Positions 9,283 to 18,137 of a stretch of DNA of 64,000 bases are shown here, in pieces (the stretch's first letter is position 1; every line of letters begins with the position of its first letter). The position numbers and the translations under genes are program-made. The notes under the pieces are model-generated. The model was not told the origin of the DNA. It saw only the letters and a program-made list of their open reading frames with translations, and ran no database searches. The stretch covers positions 100,600 to 164,599 of the forward strand of contig NZ_FOTE01000014.1 in the NCBI RefSeq assembly GCF_900114475.1. Reading direction: 5' to 3'. Source of the stretch: Paenibacillus sp. 1_12. GTDB lineage: Bacteria; Bacillota; Bacilli; Paenibacillales; NBRC-103111.

Positions 9283-11448
9283 ATGGCATCCCAACAAACG
9301 GTAGTTCGAAGGCTGGCTTCCTATGCAATGATTTATAAGATGCGTATTATAGCCGCGCTGCTTGTACTGTGCTGTGCGGTAGGAGCGGAGCTGGGCGGTC
9401 CTTTTATTGCAAAAACAATTATTGATAAACATATAAGCAGCGTACAGCTGCCTTGGTACGAAGCAAAGGAATATCCGGCTCTTGCGCTGGCAATGAAGAC
9501 TGTTAAAATAAACGGTCTTATTTATTACCGCAGTGATTGGCTGCATCCTGACCAGTCAGAAGCAAGGAAGCAAGCGACCCGCTTAGGCTGGAAGGAAGTC
9601 CGCTTTATGCAGCTGGAGAGCGGTATGTACCTGATCAACACCGCCGAGCAATTCGAAGGTAATTGGTCGATTCAGCCGAATACGCCAGATCAGGTGAAGG
9701 GGGTCGTACCGGAAGCAGAGCAGGTAACCGTGCAGGTAGTCCGTAACGGAGCAGCGCCTGAACTGTACTCAGCACGCAAACTTACTACTTCAGAGGTAGC
9801 CGCACTTTATCAATTCGAGGTGAGCCCTGTCCTGGGATGGCTTGGATTATTCATTGCCCTGCTGGTGGTTGCAAGTACGCTGCACTATATTCAGGCGTAC
9901 ACGCTGCAATCTACAGCGCTTCGTATTATTCAGCGAATGCGGATGGATCTGATGCGACATATTCAAAAGATACCGCTGCGTTTTTTTGACAATACGCCGA
10001 TCGGTCAGGTTGTCTCCCGTGTTGCTAATGATACGGAGGCGATCCGTGATCTTTTTATGAGCTTTATGGCAACGTTCGTGGTTAGTACGATTAATGTTGT
10101 TGGCATTTATGTAGCTTTATTTTTACTGAATGTCCAATTGGCGTTGGTTACATTGATATTAATACCGCTCTTTATTGCCGTGATGTGGGTACACTTAAAA
10201 TTTTCCAAGGGTTATATTGCTATTATGCGTGCTCGATTAAGCGATATGAACGCAATGATCAGCGAATCGATTGCCGTAATGCCGATTATTCAAGCTTTTC
10301 GACAAGAGAAGGCACGCTTGAAGGAATTTGAAGTTTTGAATGAAGACCGATACCGCAGCAATCAAAAGCAATTGCGTGTATTTTCATTATCCTCCAGAAA
10401 TTTCACCGGACTGGTCGGATCGCTATTCACAGCTGGAACCATCTGGTATTTTGGGGGGCAATCGCTGCAGACTGCAATATCTTTTGGCGTGTTTTATGCT
10501 TTTATCGATTATCTGGGTCGGTTTTTTCAGCCGATCATCGGAATTTTCGATCAACTGACGAATGCTCAGCGGGCGGTAGTATCTGCAGAAAAAGTATTTT
10601 ATATCCTTGATCTCGAAGGTGTTGAGCTGGAAAACGCGATGGGGCTAGCCAAGCCTGAGGGACATGTCGCTTTCGATCACGTAACCTTTGCCTACAATGA
10701 AGGGGAACCTGTACTGCGGGACATTACATTCGAGGCCAAGAAAGGCGAGACGGTTGCACTTGTTGGCCATACCGGATCAGGCAAAAGCTCCATTATGAAC
10801 CTGCTGTTGGGCTTTTACGAGCCATCGAGCGGTGAAATTCGAATTGATGGGAACAATATTGCGGGAATATCCAAGCAGGCGCTGCGCAAGCATATGGGTA
10901 TTGTTCTTCAGGATCCGTTTCTGTTCGCTGGCGATATTAAATTTAATGTAGGCTTGTATAATGAAGCGATTGATGAGCAGAAGGTCAAGCAGGCGTTGGC
11001 CGATGTGGGTGCAGCTGGTTTCATCGAAAAACTCCCTGGTGGCTATGATGAGCCGGTAGTTGAGCGCGGCAGTACGCTGTCAGCTGGCCAGAGGCAGCTC
11101 ATTTCCTTTGCTCGAGCGCTTGCCTTTGATCCCTCGATTCTGATTTTGGATGAAGCGACAGCAAGCATCGATAGTGAAACTGAGGGCTTGATCCAAAAAG
11201 CTCTCCAAATCGTTAGTGAAGGCCGAACGACTTTTGTGATTGCGCACCGATTGTCGACGATTCGAAATGCCGATCTGATTCTGGTTTTGAATCATGGTGA
11301 AATTGTAGAGCGCGGTAACCATGAGCAGCTGATGGAGCTGCAGGGACGTTATTACCGAATGTATCAGCTGCAAAAAGGCGGGGAGAACAGTCGGGAGGAG
11401 AAGCCTCATATTCAGTCAACACCAGCAACTACGAGTCTTCAAGGATAA
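9283..11448 (+). CDS. yheH: Heterodimeric ABC multidrug exporter subunit, YheH/BmrD type
   Basis: 721 residues. Between the first and second membrane helices lies an insertion of about 130 residues (roughly 45-180), the extracellular domain typical of YheH/BmrD. The membrane domain continues to about 420, followed by an ATPase domain with Walker A GHTGSGKSS, Walker B ILILDEATASID carrying the catalytic Glu, and a degenerate signature LSAGQRQL (Ala for Gly). Together with the upstream subunit this gives one hydrolysing and one degenerate site. The tail after the ATPase domain (about 20 residues, Ser/Thr-rich) is not conserved. RBS AAAGGAA upstream of ATG 9283 is modest. Confidence 0.92.
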   Translation: MASQQTVVRRLASYAMIYKMRIIAALLVLCCAVGAELGGPFIAKTIIDKHISSVQLPWYEAKEYPALALAMKTVKINGLIYYRSDWLHPDQSEARKQATRLGWKEVRFMQLESGMYLINTAEQFEGNWSIQPNTPDQVKGVVPEAEQVTVQVVRNGAAPELYSARKLTTSEVAALYQFEVSPVLGWLGLFIALLVVASTLHYIQAYTLQSTALRIIQRMRMDLMRHIQKIPLRFFDNTPIGQVVSRVANDTEAIRDLFMSFMATFVVSTINVVGIYVALFLLNVQLALVTLILIPLFIAVMWVHLKFSKGYIAIMRARLSDMNAMISESIAVMPIIQAFRQEKARLKEFEVLNEDRYRSNQKQLRVFSLSSRNFTGLVGSLFTAGTIWYFGGQSLQTAISFGVFYAFIDYLGRFFQPIIGIFDQLTNAQRAVVSAEKVFYILDLEGVELENAMGLAKPEGHVAFDHVTFAYNEGEPVLRDITFEAKKGETVALVGHTGSGKSSIMNLLLGFYEPSSGEIRIDGNNIAGISKQALRKHMGIVLQDPFLFAGDIKFNVGLYNEAIDEQKVKQALADVGAAGFIEKLPGGYDEPVVERGSTLSAGQRQLISFARALAFDPSILILDEATASIDSETEGLIQKALQIVSEGRTTFVIAHRLSTIRNADLILVLNHGEIVERGNHEQLMELQGRYYRMYQLQKGGENSREEKPHIQSTPATTSLQG

Positions 11449-11760
11449 AGTATCGTTATAAGCGGATAATTCTTGAATTTTGTGCTTTGTGCATGACATT
11501 CAGATTAGCCGCTCGGTACAGTGGGTATTAAGAAAGAAGACCTATTTTAGGGTCAATGATCAATGAGAGAAGCTTCACAGTTCAATAGAGAATAGAGGTA
11601 CACTTATTAAAAAGCATGAGCAGCGGAAAAGACTTTTGCCGTCTGCAGCATGCTTTTTTAGGCCGACCACCTTTCATATGCTTACTTGAGCAAATCCCAG
11701 CTTTAGTAAAAATTACGAATTTGTATTGAAGTGTTGGCTTCAAAGGAAAAAAGTGTCGTT
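11449..11760. other. Noncoding stretch with one terminator
   Basis: Apart from the terminator at 11611-11659 and the promoter that starts at 11761, I see no gene, repeat or recognisable RNA here. Short frames lack binding sites. Confidence 0.5.
11611..11659 (+). terminator. Intrinsic terminator after yheH
   Basis: AAAGCATG pairs with CATGCTTT with an inner GCGG/CCG helix, followed by six T. Confidence 0.85.
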
Positions 11761-11789
11761 TTGCGTCACGTTGTGGAAACAGCTATAGT
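11761..11789 (+). promoter_or_regulatory. Sigma-A type promoter for the MBL-fold gene
   Basis: TTGCGT and TATAGT are separated by 17 bases. The predicted start of transcription is near 11796, 25 bases before the chosen ATG, which supports the shorter gene start. Confidence 0.65.
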
Positions 11790-11820
11790 AAAGAAAAGAC
11801 GTCAAGCGGGAGGGAAGACG

Positions 11821-12756
11821 ATGAAGGGGAAACGTTTTGAAAATATGAATGGAGTTCGCCACGGCAAGGTTCTTAAGGATTTACGTCAATGGCGTAAGGA
11901 GCGTAAGGAAAAAATTAAGGACTTATCTTATATAGTGCCTACCTGTGAACAGAAGGAAGTCGATTTCCTAAGGAGTAACCGGGAGAGTACGACGATAACC
12001 TGGATCGGACATTCAACCTTTCTTATTCAAATGGGTGGTATGAACCTGCTGACAGATCCGGTATGGTCGGAGCGAATGGGACTGGAGAAACGACTGGCAC
12101 CACCAGGCTTACGTATGCAGGAGCTGCCTCGTATCGATGCTGTGCTAATATCACACAGTCATTATGATCATATGGATATGCGTACATTACGCGCGTTCAA
12201 GGATACACCTTTATATGTGCCTGAGGGACTGAGCGGCAAGCTGCGGGCTAGAGGGTATGCTCATGTAACCGAGCTGAGCTGGTGGGGTCAAGTACAGCTC
12301 GATGGTATCGAGCTGCACTTTGTGCCTGCGCAGCACTGGACGCGCCGGACGCCTTTTGATATTAATCGCTCGCATTGGGGCGGTTGGGTGATTCAGCCGG
12401 TGACACGTACAGATGTGGAGCGTGAAGCTGTGTATTTTGCCGGGGACAGCGGCTACTTTCCCGGCTTCCAGCAAATCGGCGAAAGGTATGCGATCCGCTA
12501 TGCGCTGCTTCCGATTGGAGCTTATGAGCCAGAATGGTTTATGTCCTTGCAGCATGTTTCGCCTGAGCAGGCGATACAAGCTTTCATCGATGTGCAGGCG
12601 GAGCAGTTTATCCCTATGCATTATGGAGCCTTTCGATTGGCAGACGATACACCTCGCGAAGCATTAGATCGTTTGTATGCGGAGTGGAGCAGGAGAGAGC
12701 TGCCCGTAGAGAAGCTGCGGATACTGAAGCATGGTGAAACGTTAATAAAGCAATAA
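11821..12756 (+). CDS. MBL-fold metal-dependent hydrolase, NAPE-PLD/UlaG-like
   Basis: 311 residues, no signal peptide. The metallo-beta-lactamase motif HxHxDH is present as SHSHYDHMD at about residues 113-121, preceded by WIGHSTFLIQ and TDPVWSERMG, which is the pattern of the N-acyl-phosphatidylethanolamine phospholipase D-like branch. Further ligands are AQHWTRR, FAGDSGYFPGF and MHYGAF. The substrate in bacteria of this branch is not established, so the role is open; a lipid or phosphodiester hydrolase is a guess. ATG 11821 has GGGAGGG upstream and lies just after a predicted promoter; an in-frame TTG at 11731 would precede that promoter. Confidence 0.85.
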   Translation: MKGKRFENMNGVRHGKVLKDLRQWRKERKEKIKDLSYIVPTCEQKEVDFLRSNRESTTITWIGHSTFLIQMGGMNLLTDPVWSERMGLEKRLAPPGLRMQELPRIDAVLISHSHYDHMDMRTLRAFKDTPLYVPEGLSGKLRARGYAHVTELSWWGQVQLDGIELHFVPAQHWTRRTPFDINRSHWGGWVIQPVTRTDVEREAVYFAGDSGYFPGFQQIGERYAIRYALLPIGAYEPEWFMSLQHVSPEQAIQAFIDVQAEQFIPMHYGAFRLADDTPREALDRLYAEWSRRELPVEKLRILKHGETLIKQ

Positions 12757-12783
12757 ATAATAGGATACATCAATACGAATGTA

Positions 12784-12837
12784 AGACGAATAACCCTTCA
12801 AATCACTCTATAAGTGAATTAGAGGGTTATTTCGTCT
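12784..12837. terminator. Bidirectional terminator between convergent genes
   Basis: AGACGAATAACCCT pairs with AGGGTTATTTCGTCT with one bulged base and an inner TCACT/AGTGA helix. It serves the MBL gene on the + strand and the HEAT-repeat gene on the - strand. Confidence 0.85.
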
Positions 12838-12865
12838 GAAACCAAACCTATGATCGGATCTATTT

Positions 12866-14035
12866 TTAAGACCTACGAGTCATTTGCTGCCAAACGGAGC
12901 CTTCTGCCGCGTGTCCGCCTTCGATGCGCTCTATCGCCATTTTGATCTGCATACGGACCTCAAATTCAGGATCATCTTCGGCTGGACGCAGCGCTGCTAG
13001 TGCTTGTTGATCTCCGACTTCGTACAGGAATCGCGCTGCCCGCCAACGAACCAGCTTATTCGGATCCTGCAGTGCTTTCATCATCATAGGAACAGCTCCT
13101 GGATCGCCAATATCCGACAGTGTGTCACCTGCTGTACGGCGTACCGAAGCCGTTGAATCTTCAAGTGCAGGCTGCAAATAAGGCAGCACATCCAACATGT
13201 CCTTCAGGTCACCTATATAAACAGCTGCTAGACGTCGTATTGATGATTTTTCATCCTTAAGTGCATGCGTCAATAAAGGCAGCGTTTCGACGGATGGTTT
13301 TATTTGCTGTAAAGCTGCATAACGCTGCTTCCAATCAGCGGAGGCTAATTGCAGCTGAAGCTCCTCTTTGGAAAGGGTGGCGCGTCCTGCAGAGCTTACA
13401 GCTGCCGCACCTTCTACCGTCTTACCACCTTGCTGCTGAGCCTGCTCAATAAGAGATTGAAGGCGGGACTCATCATAAGCCGCATCGATTTCCTGAATAA
13501 TCTCCTCAAGCACTTCCTTAAGCTCGCCATACCGAATACCCCAATCCTCCAAGGACCGTTCCTTGATCAAATTGGGAGAAGCAGAGGCAGCTTGGATGGC
13601 GGCTTCACTAAAGCGTTGTGGCAGTCCAGCCCGCTGCTGCTCCATTCCACTCGTTACTCGAATCTGAAGGGGAATGCCGCGAAAGTGCTGCAGCAGCACC
13701 TGAACCTCCCCGAATGAGGAAATGCTGCTTGGATCAGGCGCATCTGCTGCAGGTTGCAGCTTATCCAAGGCTGAGGGGGCACCGCCTAATGCTTCGTGGA
13801 TTTGTGCCAATATCGGCTGCCAATCTGTGCTTCCAATTCGATCGACAGCTAGAAAGTCGGCAGTGTGATAAACACTTTTGACTCCGTGGATCGCGAACAG
13901 CTTGGCGATAAATGATGGAGCTTGATCGATATTTGCTTTGGAATAAGTCGTACGTATACCATCTGGAATACGCTCGTCTAACTGGATTTTCATGGAATTC
14001 GGGCTTGGCGTTGGTTCGATGGATACAATGTGCAA
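12866..14035 (-). CDS. Nfu N-domain/HEAT-repeat protein, CvfC (YpgR) type
   Basis: 389 residues. The N terminus (HIVSIEPTPSPNSMKIQLDE and the segment GVKSVYHTADFLAVDR) is the Nfu/NifU N-terminal scaffold fold, without the Cys pair of true iron-sulfur scaffolds. Residues about 220-380 are HEAT/PBS-lyase repeats (for example SIRRLAAVYIGDL, SVRRTAGDTLSDIGD, LVRWRAARFLYEVGD). This architecture is that of the conserved virulence factor C family of Bacilli, whose molecular role is unclear. I chose TTG 14035, because AAAGGTGG ends seven bases before it and family members begin about here; an in-frame TTG at 14059 lies upstream of that binding site. Confidence 0.85.
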   Translation of the reverse strand: MHIVSIEPTPSPNSMKIQLDERIPDGIRTTYSKANIDQAPSFIAKLFAIHGVKSVYHTADFLAVDRIGSTDWQPILAQIHEALGGAPSALDKLQPAADAPDPSSISSFGEVQVLLQHFRGIPLQIRVTSGMEQQRAGLPQRFSEAAIQAASASPNLIKERSLEDWGIRYGELKEVLEEIIQEIDAAYDESRLQSLIEQAQQQGGKTVEGAAAVSSAGRATLSKEELQLQLASADWKQRYAALQQIKPSVETLPLLTHALKDEKSSIRRLAAVYIGDLKDMLDVLPYLQPALEDSTASVRRTAGDTLSDIGDPGAVPMMMKALQDPNKLVRWRAARFLYEVGDQQALAALRPAEDDPEFEVRMQIKMAIERIEGGHAAEGSVWQQMTRRS

Positions 14036-14143
14036 ATGAATTGCCACCTTTCTATGCAAAAATTAACGGCTTCACCGCCTCGTACAAAAGGGACAAGGCA
14101 TCATAATGAGTCGGCTCCGCTGAAAACGTATCAATTCTAATAT

Positions 14144-14189
14144 TACAAAAAAAGACCGTTTGCGCATGTCCGCGCAAGCATCGGTCTTT
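14144..14189 (-). terminator. Intrinsic terminator after the guanylate-kinase-like gene
   Basis: On the - strand AAAGACCG pairs with CGGTCTTT, with an inner TTGCGC/GCGCAA helix, followed by seven T. Confidence 0.9.
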
Positions 14190-14207
14190 AAGTATGTGCT
14201 GTTGAGC

Positions 14208-14798
14208 CTAGTCCTTATCAACTAGATTACGGTGCAAGTAGTTGTCGTCCAAAGTCTTGGTCAAATCGAATACGGTATGAGCCAAATCGAGATTTTCGAA
14301 AATATGCTCGCACTGCTCTTTGTAGGCCATCTCTTCATCGTAATGGGCTGTGGACTTCTCAATGCTGTCTGCGGAATAGCCGCGCAGCTCCTCGCGTTTG
14401 ATAATGGTTTGCCGATCCGTATAGATGAATATACGAACTGCCTTTCGTCCATAAAGCTTCTTCACGGTATCCGCACCTTGCCGGTTCAGAACCAGATAAA
14501 TGACCCCATGCGCTTGCAGGGAATTAGCCAGATCCTGCTCCAGAACGCCATACCGATTTCCATCTAATTCAATGACTTCAATAAATTCGTTGTTCTGCTG
14601 TGCCTTTGTAAAAGCTTCAGAAGTTACAAAATGATAATCCAGTCCGTCCTCTTCTCCAGATCGGGGTGCTCTTGTTGTGTGCGAAAGAACTTGTTTCATG
14701 CCAAGCGTATCTCCCAACATTTGTGCTACGGTTTTGCGACCGGCACCATTGGGGCCTGTAAAAATGAAAATAATATCATGGTCCTTTAATTCGTACAT
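14208..14798 (-). CDS. Guanylate-kinase-like P-loop protein, divergent
   Basis: 196 residues with the guanylate kinase fold: P-loop region GPNGAGRKT (residues 15-23), SHTTRAPRSGEEDGLDYHFV for GMP binding, then IEVIELDGNRYGV. Canonical Gmk proteins have Lys at the position here filled by Arg21, with the following residue small; here the Lys is moved one place to 22. It may be a degenerate paralogue with altered or lost kinase activity or a different substrate; the housekeeping gmk of Bacilli normally lies elsewhere beside rpoZ. RBS AAGGAGGGG with ATG 14798, own promoter at 14841-14869 and own terminator, so a single-gene unit. Confidence 0.8.
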   Translation of the reverse strand: MYELKDHDIIFIFTGPNGAGRKTVAQMLGDTLGMKQVLSHTTRAPRSGEEDGLDYHFVTSEAFTKAQQNNEFIEVIELDGNRYGVLEQDLANSLQAHGVIYLVLNRQGADTVKKLYGRKAVRIFIYTDRQTIIKREELRGYSADSIEKSTAHYDEEMAYKEQCEHIFENLDLAHTVFDLTKTLDDNYLHRNLVDKD

Positions 14799-14840
14799 AG
14801 AAGCCCCTCCTTGAGTTGAGAAGATCTTGCGTAACCTTTA

Positions 14841-14869
14841 TTTTACATGGTTTCGCTCTCACGGTAAAG
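14841..14869 (-). promoter_or_regulatory. Promoter for the guanylate-kinase-like gene
   Basis: On the - strand TTTACC and TAAAAT are separated by 17 bases, about 45 bases upstream of the start codon. Confidence 0.6.
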
Positions 14870-14905
14870 GCTTCATTCTGTATTTATGTTCGATAAATCA
14901 AGGTT

Positions 14906-16864
14906 TTAGCGTCCGCTGCGACCTCTTGGTCCGCTTCCTTTGCTGCCTGGACGTGCAGCACGGCTAGCGGGTGCAGAGCCTCTTTTGGCTGAAGCAGATT
15001 GTGGATTCCGATCCTGACGTCCACCATTTGGTGCAGCGGAACGATCACTGCCGCGAGCACCCGCAGCTCCACGGCCTGTGCTTGCCTTTGCCCGCTGCTG
15101 CGCATCACGTTTGCTTGTCCATTCTCCACCATCGCGTGCAGTTCCTGCAGCTCCGCTATTGGTACGGCCTGCACCAGCACCGTATCGGGATGAGCCTGCT
15201 CCGGCACGGCTATTTGTGGATTCAGCACTTTCACGCGCAGGTCTTTCTGAGCGGGCAGCGCCTCCTGATCGGCTGTGTGAACCGTATTCGCGATCACGAT
15301 TTCGATTCGGAGCTCCGGGTTTACCGAAGATCCCGCCTAAGCCTCTTTCTTCACCGCCACCGCGCACACGTTCGGCATCGCCGCTTGCGTCTCCACGTCG
15401 CGCGCCACTCTGCGCTGCACGTGCACCGCTTGCATTTGGCCGCGCTTCGCCACGTGGCGCACGCTCCTCGCCGCTGCGATCGCGCCAGCCGCCTGCATCC
15501 GCACCGCGTCCGCCGCCGGCTGCGCCTGGGCGTCCACGCCCGCTTGGCGTGTTGCCGCCGAAGCCGCTGCGGCTTCGGCGCGGCCCATCGCTTGCGCCCG
15601 CAGCTCCGCGACGCGCTCCGCCTCGCTCCCCGCGTCCACGCACACCATCGCGCTCCGTTCGCTCTGTGCTCATGCTCACGCGATCCTTATCGCCGCTGCG
15701 GACAGCACGGCTGCGCCCGCTGGTTTGCTCCGCGCTCAGCTCGCCGTCAGCATGCATCGTGCGAATCGGCAGCTGTGCGTTAATGCCTTGCTCGATTTCA
15801 GCGAGCGTCTTCATATCACGCTGAGTTAGCAGCGTAATCGCCATCCCACGCTGACCCGCCCGTCCGGTCCGACCGATTCGGTGAATATAAGCCTCGGTAT
15901 CATGCGGCATATCGTAGTTAAATACATGGGTAATGCCTTCCACATCAAGGCCTCGCGAGGCAATATCCGTCACGACCAAAAATTGAATTTTGGCATCACG
16001 GAACCTTTTCATCACTTGCTCGCGCTTCCCTTGGGTTAGGTCGCCGTGCAGCTCATCGGATACATAGCCCATTTCCTGCAAAGCCTGATTCAATTCAGCG
16101 GCCCTAAGCTTGGTTCGACAGAAAATCATAGCCAAATAAGGACGTAATTCTTCCATTAAATGAACAAGAGCATCCTGTTTTCCGCGATCTGTTGTTTTGA
16201 TAGCAATTTGCTCGATTTCTGTGAGCGTGATTTGTCTGGATTTGACCTTAACTTCCTGTGGTGATCTCATATAACCTTTGGCGAGATTGCGGATCGGTGT
16301 CGGCATCGTTGCGGAGAAAAGCAGAGTTTGTCGTTTAACCGGTGTTTGCATGATGATTTCCTCAACGTCCTTGAGAAAGCCCATATGCAGCATTTGATCG
16401 GCTTCATCAAGCACAAGGGTAGATAGCTTGTTCAACTGAACGGTTTCGCGGCGAATATGGTCCAGCAGTCGTCCGGGCGTCGCAATGATCAAATGAATGG
16501 TACCAGCGAGCTTTTTCAGCTGTCGTTCGACATCTTGTCCGCCGTAGGCAGCCAGTACATTCATGCCTTTAAGCGGAGCCCATTTTTGCACCTCAGCTGT
16601 AATTTGGATAGCCAGCTCGCGTGTTGGCGTCAGAATCATAGCCTGCGTATAATTTTTGACAGGATCGAAATTTTCCAGAATCGGCAGCACAAAAGCTAGA
16701 GTCTTACCTGTTCCTGTTTGTGCTTGAGCGATAATGTCCTTACCCGTCAATACAATCGGAATGGCTTCCTTTTGGATGGGCGTCGGTTCTGTATAGCCTT
16801 GCTGTGCTAGTGCTTCCGCAACTTCTTCACTAACACCAAGTGCGGTGAACATATTGGATTTCAT
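14906..16864 (-). CDS. DEAD-box RNA helicase with RG-rich C-terminal tail
   Basis: 652 residues. The N-terminal ~370 residues carry the full set of helicase motifs: [53 protein letters not shown] and [10 protein letters not shown], so it is an ATP-dependent RNA helicase of the CshA/DeaD group (cold adaptation, mRNA decay, ribosome assembly). Residues about 400-652 are a low-complexity Arg/Gly/Ala/Ser tail with many RGG/GRG units, probably a nonspecific RNA-binding, disordered arm. The tail DNA is clearly richer in G and C than the rest, which also creates long meaningless frames on the opposite strand. ATG 16864 is preceded by GAAGGAGAT. The leader of over 100 bases before it has a CAAGG/CCTTG hairpin. 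Confidence 0.95.
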   Translation of the reverse strand: MKSNMFTALGVSEEVAEALAQQGYTEPTPIQKEAIPIVLTGKDIIAQAQTGTGKTLAFVLPILENFDPVKNYTQAMILTPTRELAIQITAEVQKWAPLKGMNVLAAYGGQDVERQLKKLAGTIHLIIATPGRLLDHIRRETVQLNKLSTLVLDEADQMLHMGFLKDVEEIIMQTPVKRQTLLFSATMPTPIRNLAKGYMRSPQEVKVKSRQITLTEIEQIAIKTTDRGKQDALVHLMEELRPYLAMIFCRTKLRAAELNQALQEMGYVSDELHGDLTQGKREQVMKRFRDAKIQFLVVTDIASRGLDVEGITHVFNYDMPHDTEAYIHRIGRTGRAGQRGMAITLLTQRDMKTLAEIEQGINAQLPIRTMHADGELSAEQTSGRSRAVRSGDKDRVSMSTERTERDGVRGRGERGGARRGAAGASDGPRRSRSGFGGNTPSGRGRPGAAGGGRGADAGGWRDRSGEERAPRGEARPNASGARAAQSGARRGDASGDAERVRGGGEERGLGGIFGKPGAPNRNRDREYGSHSRSGGAARSERPARESAESTNSRAGAGSSRYGAGAGRTNSGAAGTARDGGEWTSKRDAQQRAKASTGRGAAGARGSDRSAAPNGGRQDRNPQSASAKRGSAPASRAARPGSKGSGPRGRSGR

Positions 16865-17042
16865 TGTTTGTTATCTCCTTCATCTATCGGTTCATTCCTT
16901 GATCACATCTTGCAACTGCAGGGTATACGTGCAAACAGGCTCACTATTCAAACCACTAATGTGTAAGTATTTCAAGGCGCTTACCTTGCATTCTACAGGA
17001 ATCGGTAGGAAAAAGAAACCAGCCATCCCCGCAATTCGCGAC

Positions 17043-17095
17043 AAAAACCCCTCTCTGTTTCTTCATATATATTAATGAAGGGAAACTTTGAGGGG
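17043..17095 (-). terminator. Intrinsic terminator after the YhcN/YlaJ-type gene
   Basis: On the - strand CCCCTC pairs with GAGGGG, with an inner CTTCAT/ATGAAG helix, followed by five T. Confidence 0.85.
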
Positions 17096-17107
17096 CTGTT
17101 GACAGGT

Positions 17108-17800
17108 TTATTGCTCGGACTGGGTCGGAATTGTAGGTTGTGTGCCAAAAATACGTTCAGACAAAGCATCGAATTCCGGCAAATAAGGCTTCAAATCATG
17201 ACCACTCCAGGCCTCCTGGGCTAATCGGTTTAATTCATTCACGTAGTCACGGTTTGCGGATATATACACGTCAGATACTTGCGGTTGCAGCATGCGGATT
17301 TTTTCAGCAATTTTTTGCTTGAACAAATGGGTAATTTGGTCGTGATATCGGACGGTTTCATAATTATTGTTGCCGTTCGTCAGCAGGTTAGGGTCCATGT
17401 AATCATTAAATGGTTTTGCCGGATTGTACAAACCCCTTATGGTTCCCGCATTATTCGTTTCAAGCGGACCGCTTTTTGTTCCTGATGCCGTATTATCAAT
17501 CAAGATAGCGACATAAGCCGTTTTATCAGCCATCATCACGATACAGCTGTTAACGCCATTCATAGCTGCGACCTTATCGGCCAAAGCCTGATTCAATTCC
17601 AGTGTGGAATGGTGATGGGATACGATTGAATTTTGCTGCTCAGTCTGATAAGCACGTGTTGTGTTCTGTGGAGCATTTCCAGTCCGGCTTCCATAATTCG
17701 TAGCACTGTTCTGATCATAGATGCTGAAGCAGCCGCACAGACCCAGCATGGAGCTGATACAAAGAAAGGTTAGGCCAAGACGCAGGTTTTGCATATGCAT
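17108..17800 (-). CDS. YhcN/YlaJ family sporulation lipoprotein
   Basis: 230 residues. A lipoprotein signal ends at LCGC (Cys24), then an Asn/Gln/Thr-rich linker, then the YhcN/YlaJ domain with ALADKVAAMNGVNSCIVMMA and the block AYVAILID. Proteins of this family sit in the inner forespore membrane and affect germination or outgrowth. The strong AAGGAGG lies 5 bases before ATG 17800 and 11 before ATG 17794, so either codon may start. It is transcribed away from the ctaC operon. I could not find a convincing sigma-F or sigma-G promoter in the upstream gap. Confidence 0.85.
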   Translation of the reverse strand: MHMQNLRLGLTFLCISSMLGLCGCFSIYDQNSATNYGSRTGNAPQNTTRAYQTEQQNSIVSHHHSTLELNQALADKVAAMNGVNSCIVMMADKTAYVAILIDNTASGTKSGPLETNNAGTIRGLYNPAKPFNDYMDPNLLTNGNNNYETVRYHDQITHLFKQKIAEKIRMLQPQVSDVYISANRDYVNELNRLAQEAWSGHDLKPYLPEFDALSERIFGTQPTIPTQSEQ

Positions 17801-18030
17801 AAAGTCCTCCTTGAGCTTATTTACTTATAAAAAGGATGTTCAAAAAGTTACCTTCTTGAACTCGCACTATTGTAGTAGCATTCATCAAAGAAACAGAATT
17901 ATGCGTGGAAGTTCAAAACAAACCCATGCATAAAATACCTTTAACAAGGGTATAAAATCAGAGAGGCATATTTAGAAAAAAGCGGGCAGCGGCGCAGGTT
18001 GAGAACAATTTGTGAACTTCTTCAGATTGA
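17801..18030. other. Divergent spacer between sporulation lipoprotein and ctaC
   Basis: No gene is seen. The stretch holds an imperfect ATACC/GGTAT inverted repeat near 17935-17957, and the cta promoter begins directly after it. Confidence 0.4.
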
Positions 18031-18059
18031 TTGACAAAAAAGAGGTACGAATTTATAGT
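18031..18059 (+). promoter_or_regulatory. Promoter of the caa3 oxidase operon
   Basis: Perfect TTGACA and TATAGT, 17 bases apart. The predicted transcript starts near 18066, leaving a leader of about 70 bases before ctaC. Confidence 0.8.
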
Positions 18060-18137
18060 TAATATGGTAAATAGGCTCATTGACAATATGTGACCTTTTG
18101 TTCGAAAAATATTTGCTTTAGAGGTGGGATTAATTAG

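Noticed and set aside
14971..15824. Two long + strand open frames (about 250-270 codons) opposite the helicase tail
   Set aside because: They are rich in Arg, Pro, His and Ala because they read the complement of a GC-rich Arg/Gly repeat; no binding site, no family features, and the helicase frame explains the sequence.
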